Assembly: GCA_017882705.1 (NCBI GenBank)
Contig: JADGOZ010000107.1
Location: forward strand, 1 to 46,318
Direction: 5' to 3'
DNA length: 46,318 nt
Origin: Candidatus Nanopelagicales bacterium
GTDB taxonomy: Bacteria > Actinomycetota > Actinomycetes > S36-B12 > CAIYMF01
The position numbers were made by a program, and so were the translations under genes. Position 1 is the stretch's first letter. The number at the start of each line of letters is the position of its first letter. Positions 41,622 to 46,318 of the stretch are shown here, piece by piece. Under the pieces are notes generated by a model, which searched no databases, had not been told where the DNA came from, and saw nothing but the letters and a program-made list of their open reading frames with translations.

Positions 41622-42381
41622 CCTGGTGGTCTCCGACCTCGCGGTGGTGCACGACGTGGAACCGGTCGGCCTCGTCGCCGACGTCGTGCCGTTCTCCTGG
41701 GTGGACGGTCCGGGCAACCGCTTCGCCGTGTTCCTGCAGGGCTGCAACCTCGACTGCATCGCATGCCACAACCCGCACACGATGCCGCTGAAGACGCCGC
41801 TCGCACGCCGGGTCTCGGTGCCCGACCTGCTGGAGGAGGTGCGCCCGGTCGTGCCGTTCCTCTCCGGAGTCACCGTCTCGGGCGGCGAGGCCACCCTGCA
41901 GGCGCCCTTCGTCGCCGCGTGGTTCGCCGCGCTGCGCGAGGACCCGGCGACGGCACGGCTGACCCGCTACATCGACAGCAACGGCTGTGCCGACGGCTCG
42001 ACGTGGGACCTGCTGCTCCCCCACACCGAGGGTGTGATGCTCGACCTCAAGGCCCTCGACGTCGCAACCCACCGCGAGCTCACCGGCCTCGGCAACGCCC
42101 AGGTGCTGGACAGCCTCGACCGCCTCGTCGCCGAGCAGCGGCTCGCCGAGGTGCGTCTGCTCGTCGTCCCGGGGTACAACGACTCCGAGGCCGCGCTGCG
42201 TGCCACGGGTGACTACCTCGCGCGGCGCGCACCCGGGATCCCCGTGAAGGTGATCGGCTTCCGGCCGCACGGCGTGCGCGCCGCAGCGCGCCACATCCCC
42301 GCGCCGACCGCGGAGGAGCGCACGGCGTACGCCACCTGGGTCGCCGCATCCGTCGGCGACGATCTGGTCACCGTCGCCTGA
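41593..42381 (+). CDS. yjjW: YjjW-like glycyl-radical enzyme activase (radical SAM)
   Basis: Radical SAM enzyme that abstracts a hydrogen from the glycine of YjjI. 262 residues: DVVPFSWVDGPGNRFAVFL, the iron-sulfur cysteines C51, C55, C58 (GCNLDCIACHN), the SAM-binding VSGGEATLQ, and IDSNGCADG, LLLPHTEGVMLDLKA as in activases. It has no second cysteine cluster after the first motif, so it lacks the ferredoxin-like insert many glycyl-radical activases carry. Start GTG 41593 inside the end of yjjI; translation probably coupled. Confidence 0.92.
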   Translation: MSRLLASPADLVVSDLAVVHDVEPVGLVADVVPFSWVDGPGNRFAVFLQGCNLDCIACHNPHTMPLKTPLARRVSVPDLLEEVRPVVPFLSGVTVSGGEATLQAPFVAAWFAALREDPATARLTRYIDSNGCADGSTWDLLLPHTEGVMLDLKALDVATHRELTGLGNAQVLDSLDRLVAEQRLAEVRLLVVPGYNDSEAALRATGDYLARRAPGIPVKVIGFRPHGVRAAARHIPAPTAEERTAYATWVAASVGDDLVTVA

Positions 42382-42452
42382 GGCCGCGAGCGCCGGCCCT
42401 CCCGCATCCGCGTCTCTTCGTGTTGCATGGAGCTTCCGACGGAGGAGGGGCG

Positions 42453-43295
42453 ATGCCGAGCCACGACGAGATACGAGAGGCACAACGAGCCGCGTGGGCG
42501 GGGCTCTCCGCGGGCTGGGAGAAGTGGGACCCGGTCATCATGGACCAGCTGGGTCCGGTCACCACGGCGATGATCGAGCGGCTCGACATCGCCGATGACC
42601 AGCGACATCTCGACATCGCCTCGGGAACCGGCGAGCCCGGCTTGACCGTGGCCGGGCTTGCGCCGAGGGGGCACGTCGTCCTGACCGACCTCTCGGCCGA
42701 GATGCTCGCCGTCGCGACCCGACGTGCCCGTGCGCAGGGAATCGCCAACGTCGAGGCGCGCGTGTGCAGCGCCGACGACCTGCCGTTCGCTGACGCGACG
42801 TTCGACAGCGTCTCCGTCCGCTTCGGGTACATGTTCCTCCCTGACCTCGCCTCAGCGACGGCCGAGTTCAGGCGGGTCCTCACGCCGGGCGGACGGCTCT
42901 GCTCGTCGGTCTGGGTCAGGCCCGAGGAGAACCCGTGGACGTCGATCGTCATGGACGCGATCGCCGCGGAGGTCGTGCTGACGCCGCCGGACCCGGACGG
43001 TCCGAGCATGTTCCGGTGCGCTGCTCCGGGATGCGTCGGTGACCTGTACGAGGTGGCGGGGCTTCGCGACGTCGACGAGTGGGACGTCCGGGTGGAGCTC
43101 GTGACGAGATCGCCCGAGGAGTACTGGGCGATGATCAGCGAGCACGTCTCGCTGGCCGTCGCAGCGCTCGCCCAGGTCGACGGGCCGGCTCGCGAGCGGA
43201 TCGCGACCGCCGTCATCGCACGGGCGGGCGCTCACGAGGCCGACGGCGCGGTGCGCATCCCCGGCGTGGCCCGGTGCATCGTCGGCACGGCGTAG
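42453..43295 (+). CDS. SAM-dependent methyltransferase (class I), substrate unknown
   Basis: 280 residues. Motif I HLDIASGTGEPGLTVA, acidic motif near TDLSAEML, motif II region SADDLPFADATFDSVSVRF and RRVLTPGGRL place it in the Methyltransf_11/UbiE-like group. The N-terminus (EIREAQRAAWAGLSAGWEKWD) resembles small-molecule methyltransferases. GGAGGAGG stands before ATG 42453. It follows yjjW by 71 bases on the same strand and may be cotranscribed; whether its function relates to YjjI is unknown. Convergent with pyrF. Confidence 0.88.
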   Translation: MPSHDEIREAQRAAWAGLSAGWEKWDPVIMDQLGPVTTAMIERLDIADDQRHLDIASGTGEPGLTVAGLAPRGHVVLTDLSAEMLAVATRRARAQGIANVEARVCSADDLPFADATFDSVSVRFGYMFLPDLASATAEFRRVLTPGGRLCSSVWVRPEENPWTSIVMDAIAAEVVLTPPDPDGPSMFRCAAPGCVGDLYEVAGLRDVDEWDVRVELVTRSPEEYWAMISEHVSLAVAALAQVDGPARERIATAVIARAGAHEADGAVRIPGVARCIVGTA

Positions 43296-43320
43296 CAGCG
43301 CGACCGGTGCTCGGACTCCG

Positions 43321-44016
43321 TCAGCGGTGCGCGAGCCCTCGGGCGATGGCGGCGGCCGCGGCCGCGACGTCCGGGGCCGCGGTGATGGGACGCCCGATCA
43401 CGAGCAGGTCCGCGCCGTCGGCGAAGGCCTGCTCGGGAGTGGCGACGCGTGACTGGTCGCCGAGAGCCGTGCCGGCCGGTCGGACGCCGGGGGTGATGAG
43501 GACGGCGGCGTCGCCGACCTCGGCGCGGACCGCCGCGACCTCCTGCGGCGAGCACACGATCGCGCGCGCTCCGGCGGCGACCGCGAGGACGGCCAGCCGG
43601 CGCACGGCGTCCAGCGACGGGCCGAGCAGCCCGACCTCGGCGAGGTCGGCCTCGGACAGCGAGGTGAGCACGGTGACGGCCGTGACGAGGGTGTCGGGGA
43701 GCTCCTCGACCGCGGCGCGGACCATCGCGCTGCCGCCCGTGGCGTGCACTGTGAGGAACGCCGGTCTGAGGTGCGCCACCGAGCGTGCCGCGCCGGCGAC
43801 GGTGTTGGGGATGTCGTGCAGCTTGAGGTCGAGGAAGACGTCGCGCCCGCGAGCCGCGGCACGCACCGCCTCGACCGACGCGTCGCCGTCGCGCAGGAAG
43901 GTCTCGAGCCCGACCTTCATCGTCGATACGTAGGGGCCGGCAGCGCCGGCCCAGGCCGTGATGGTGGCGAGGTCGGGCCCGTCGAGCGCGACGGCGACCG
44001 GAGCGAGTGCGCTCAT
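43321..44016 (-). CDS. pyrF: Orotidine 5'-phosphate decarboxylase (short type)
   Basis: Last step of UMP synthesis. 231-residue TIM barrel with the catalytic [12 protein letters not shown] motif of the short type found in E. coli and Bacillus, [12 protein letters not shown] and [10 protein letters not shown]. Mycobacterial and streptomycete enzymes belong to the longer type with a DxKRGDIGxT motif, so this is a different subgroup. ATG overlaps the pyrD stop by 4 bases. Order carB-pyrK-pyrD-pyrF. Confidence 0.96.
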   Translation of the reverse strand: MSALAPVAVALDGPDLATITAWAGAAGPYVSTMKVGLETFLRDGDASVEAVRAAARGRDVFLDLKLHDIPNTVAGAARSVAHLRPAFLTVHATGGSAMVRAAVEELPDTLVTAVTVLTSLSEADLAEVGLLGPSLDAVRRLAVLAVAAGARAIVCSPQEVAAVRAEVGDAAVLITPGVRPAGTALGDQSRVATPEQAFADGADLLVIGRPITAAPDVAAAAAAIARGLAHR

Positions 44017-45092
44017 CCCTCCACCCCCGCCTCGACGGCGGTGTCGGGCGCGTCGGCGTCCAACGTGTGTCCGTGACCGGCGACGGGGCCGCCGGACGCG
44101 GGTGCCGGATCCGGCGCGCGGTGCGCGTGGCCGATCGCCTGCTCGAACGACTCGAAGCCGCGTTCGGCGAGCGCCACCGCCAGCTCGCGCGCGATCCGTG
44201 CCGGCGCACCCGGGTCGTGGAAGGTCACGGTGCCGACACTGACGGCGCTCGCACCCGCGAGGACGAACTCGAGAGCGTCGAGGCCCGTGCGGATTCCGCC
44301 CATGCCGAGGATAGGGACCTCGGGCAGTGCCGCGTGCACCTGGTAGACGCAACGCACCGCGACCGGGCGGATCGCCGGGCCGGACAACCCGCCGGTGATC
44401 CCTGCGAGAGCCGGACGCATCGTGTCGGTGTCGATCACCATGCCGAGCAGCGTGTTGATCATCGACAGCCCGTCGGCGCCGGCGTCGACCACGGACCGGG
44501 CGATCGCCACGATGTCGGTGACGTCGGGAGACAGCTTTGCCAGCACCGGGATCCCCGGGTTGGTGTTACGCCGCACCGCCGTGATGACCTCGGCCGCAGC
44601 GACCGGGTCGCACGCGAACACCTGCCCACGGTCCTCGACGTTCGGGCACGAGATGTTGACCTCGATCGCCGCGACATCGGTGACGTGGCGCAGCTTCGAC
44701 GCCAGCCGGGTGTACTCGTCGACGGACCCGCCGGCGATCGAGACGACCGCACGGGCGCCGCGCGCCCGCAGCCACTCGAGGTCCTTGTCGAGGAACGCGT
44801 CGATGCCGGGACCCTGCAGCCCGATGGAGTTGAGCATGCCGCTGGGCGTCTCCGCCATGCGCGGGGTCGGTCGACCCGAGCGAGGGTTGAGCATGATGCT
44901 CTTGGTGACGACGGCACCGATCGTGGTGATGTCGAAGAACTGGTCGAGCTCGCGGCCGGCCGCGGCGCAGCCGGACGCGGTCAGCACCGGCGACGGGAGC
45001 TCGAGACCCGCCAGCCACGTGGTCATGTCGATGTCGGGCACGTCGGCGGCAGCGTCGGGACGCGGCCCATGGGTGATCACGGCGCGGGTCAT
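44013..45092 (-). CDS. pyrD: Dihydroorotate dehydrogenase, catalytic subunit (class 1B)
   Basis: Oxidises dihydroorotate to orotate with FMN; class 1B enzymes pass electrons through PyrK to NAD. 359 residues: [24 protein letters not shown], the active-site cysteine in [13 protein letters not shown] (class 2 enzymes have Ser), [10 protein letters not shown], and [13 protein letters not shown]. About 35 extra residues rich in Ala, Pro and His follow the family end. Shares one base with the pyrK stop (TGATG). Confidence 0.96.
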   Translation of the reverse strand: MTRAVITHGPRPDAAADVPDIDMTTWLAGLELPSPVLTASGCAAAGRELDQFFDITTIGAVVTKSIMLNPRSGRPTPRMAETPSGMLNSIGLQGPGIDAFLDKDLEWLRARGARAVVSIAGGSVDEYTRLASKLRHVTDVAAIEVNISCPNVEDRGQVFACDPVAAAEVITAVRRNTNPGIPVLAKLSPDVTDIVAIARSVVDAGADGLSMINTLLGMVIDTDTMRPALAGITGGLSGPAIRPVAVRCVYQVHAALPEVPILGMGGIRTGLDALEFVLAGASAVSVGTVTFHDPGAPARIARELAVALAERGFESFEQAIGHAHRAPDPAPASGGPVAGHGHTLDADAPDTAVEAGVEG

Positions 45093-45973
45093 CAGTGGCC
45101 TCCGCTCACGGGCGCCCCGAGGGTTCCCTCGGGGATCGTGCCGACCTCGTCCCAGCGCACCCGGTCGCCGCGGAACACCGGGCCGTCGACGCACGAGCGC
45201 AGCATGCGGGTCACCCCGTCGTCGCCCACGACGGGCAGGACGCACGACATGCACACGCCGATCCCGCAGGCCATCGACTCCTCGACCGCGCACTGGGAGT
45301 AGGCGCCGTGCTCGGTCGCGACCTTCGCCACGGCCTGCAGCATCGGCATCGGACCGCACGCGTAGACGACGTCGGCATCGGTGCGTTGGAGCACCGCGGG
45401 CAGGACGTCGGTGACCCGGCCGCGCTCGCCGGCGGATCCGTCGTCGGTCGTGATCGTGAGCGAGGCCGCGATCCGCTTCGCGTCCAGGACGCCGAACAGC
45501 TTGCTCTCGGTGGACGCGCCGAGCACGACGTCGACCCGGCAGCCGCGGGCGCGCAGGGCGTCGGCGAGGGCGAACATCGGCGCTGAGCCGTAGCCTCCGG
45601 CGACGAGCACGCAGGCGACCGGCTCCTTCGGCAGGGCGAACGGGCGCCCGAGCGGGCCGACGATGTCGACCTGGTCGTGGCGGTGCAGGCGCGAGAGCCA
45701 CTCCGTGCCCTTGCCGTTGACCGCGAACACGATCTCGAGGGTGCCGCCGTAGACGCCGCGGCTCTGGACCGAGTAGATCGAGAACGCGCGGCGCAGCAGC
45801 ATCGAGGAATGCTCGCCGCCGACGGCGAGCGCCACGAAGTGCCCGGGCCGGGTGAGGTCGGGGATGCCGCCCGCGGTGAGCGTGAGGACGTGGTACTCCC
45901 CTGCGCGGCGTAGCCCGATCACCTCACCGGTGACCTGGATGGCCCCCGACTTGCTGTGCCCTGTCGTCGTCAA
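45092..45973 (-). CDS. pyrK: Dihydroorotate dehydrogenase electron transfer subunit
   Basis: Flavin and iron-sulfur protein linking PyrD to NAD. 293 residues: ferredoxin reductase-like FAD domain ([11 protein letters not shown]), NAD domain ([17 protein letters not shown]), and a C-terminal [2Fe-2S] site with four cysteines in [13 protein letters not shown] and RMLRSC. The start is TTG overlapping the carB stop (TTGA), since no ATG or GTG begins the conserved N-terminus. It occurs between carB and pyrD exactly as in Bacillus. Confidence 0.94.
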   Translation of the reverse strand: MTTTGHSKSGAIQVTGEVIGLRRAGEYHVLTLTAGGIPDLTRPGHFVALAVGGEHSSMLLRRAFSIYSVQSRGVYGGTLEIVFAVNGKGTEWLSRLHRHDQVDIVGPLGRPFALPKEPVACVLVAGGYGSAPMFALADALRARGCRVDVVLGASTESKLFGVLDAKRIAASLTITTDDGSAGERGRVTDVLPAVLQRTDADVVYACGPMPMLQAVAKVATEHGAYSQCAVEESMACGIGVCMSCVLPVVGDDGVTRMLRSCVDGPVFRGDRVRWDEVGTIPEGTLGAPVSGGH

Positions 45974-46318
45974 CGCGCGCCGCCCTCATTCGCTCCGGAC
46001 CGTGTGGTGTCGGACGATCCTGTCCCCGTGGTGGCCTGCGCCGCACGCAGAGCCGCCAGATCGGCCGCCCATTCCTGCAGGGACCGTACGCCGGTCTCCC
46101 CCTTGATCAGCGCCTCGATGCCCTGGACCGTGGCCGCGAGGCCCTGGACCGTCGTGATGCACGGGACGCCGCGGGTCACCGCGGCGGTGCGGATCTCGTA
46201 GCCGTCGAGCCGGGTGCCGACGCCGAACGGGGTGTTGACGATGAAGTCGATGTCGCCGGCCATGATCGCGCCGACGGTCGTCTGCTCACCGTTGGGGCCG
46301 ACACCCTCACGCTGCTTG
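45970..46318 (-). CDS. carB: Carbamoyl-phosphate synthase large chain (3' end, partial)
   Basis: C-terminal allosteric (MGS-like) domain of the large subunit, incomplete because its 5' part lies beyond the right edge. Visible motifs: [20 protein letters not shown] and [20 protein letters not shown], followed by a short unstructured tail ([19 protein letters not shown]). Provides carbamoyl phosphate for pyrimidines and arginine. Overlaps pyrK by 4 bases. Confidence 0.96.
   Translation of the reverse strand, partial: KQREGVGPNGEQTTVGAIMAGDIDFIVNTPFGVGTRLDGYEIRTAAVTRGVPCITTVQGLAATVQGIEALIKGETGVRSLQEWAADLAALRAAQATTGTGSSDTTRSGANEGGAR

Overview
This window is chromosomal DNA from a high-GC actinobacterium. 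Codon use is strongly G/C at third positions, many genes start with GTG or TTG, and several promoters sit right at the start codon (leaderless genes). The gene order (infC-rpmI-rplT ... pheS-pheT ... argCJBD-R-GH ... mpg-tyrS, and carB ... pyrF ... mihF-gmk-rpoZ-coaBC-metK-priA-def-fmt-rsmB-rpe-rib) is the classic actinobacterial arrangement. A Nocardioidaceae-like host (Nocardioides, Aeromicrobium or a relative) is my best guess, but the genus cannot be fixed from sequence alone. Almost all genes lie on the minus strand; the plus-strand genes are a universal stress protein, a diguanylate cyclase, a glycyl-radical enzyme with its activase, and a methyltransferase.

Layout. 1-487: promoters and leader of an rRNA operon whose 16S gene lies just off the left edge. 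488-2453: tyrS and mpg. 2686-4112: a copper CopC-CopD fusion broken by a one-base frameshift. 4353-11855: arginine operon argCJBDRGH (no argF) with a candidate ArgR operator. 11899-16276: an SDR, pheT and pheS. 16364-18121: two tandem Fe(II)/2-oxoglutarate oxygenase-like genes with an iron-box-like operator. 18278-20593: SpoU rRNA methylase, rplT, rpmI, infC. 20923-22918: aquaporin, SseB-like protein, universal stress protein. 22931-27465: hisG, hisE, ribH, ribBA, ribE, ribD behind an FMN riboswitch. 27757-29750: rpe and a GGDEF protein. 29752-38286: rsmB, fmt, def, priA, a GNAT, metK, coaBC, rpoZ. 38393-39261: gmk, mihF. 39369-43295: an accessory block (secreted protein, YjjI-type glycyl-radical enzyme plus activase, methyltransferase). 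43321-46318: pyrF, pyrD, pyrK and the 3' end of carB.

Most genes form tightly coupled housekeeping operons with 1-8 base overlaps, for arginine, phenylalanyl-tRNA, riboflavin, translation initiation and pyrimidines. The interesting material sits where this conserved order is interrupted: the tandem oxygenases between the rRNA methylase and pheS, and the glycyl-radical block between pyrF and mihF. Other points worth checking are the non-standard start codons of infC (ATC) and gmk (CTG), the apparent copCD frameshift, the Bacillus-like carB-pyrK-pyrD-pyrF order, and a PriA lacking helicase motifs. I saw no tRNA genes, CRISPR arrays, insertion sequences or prophage genes.
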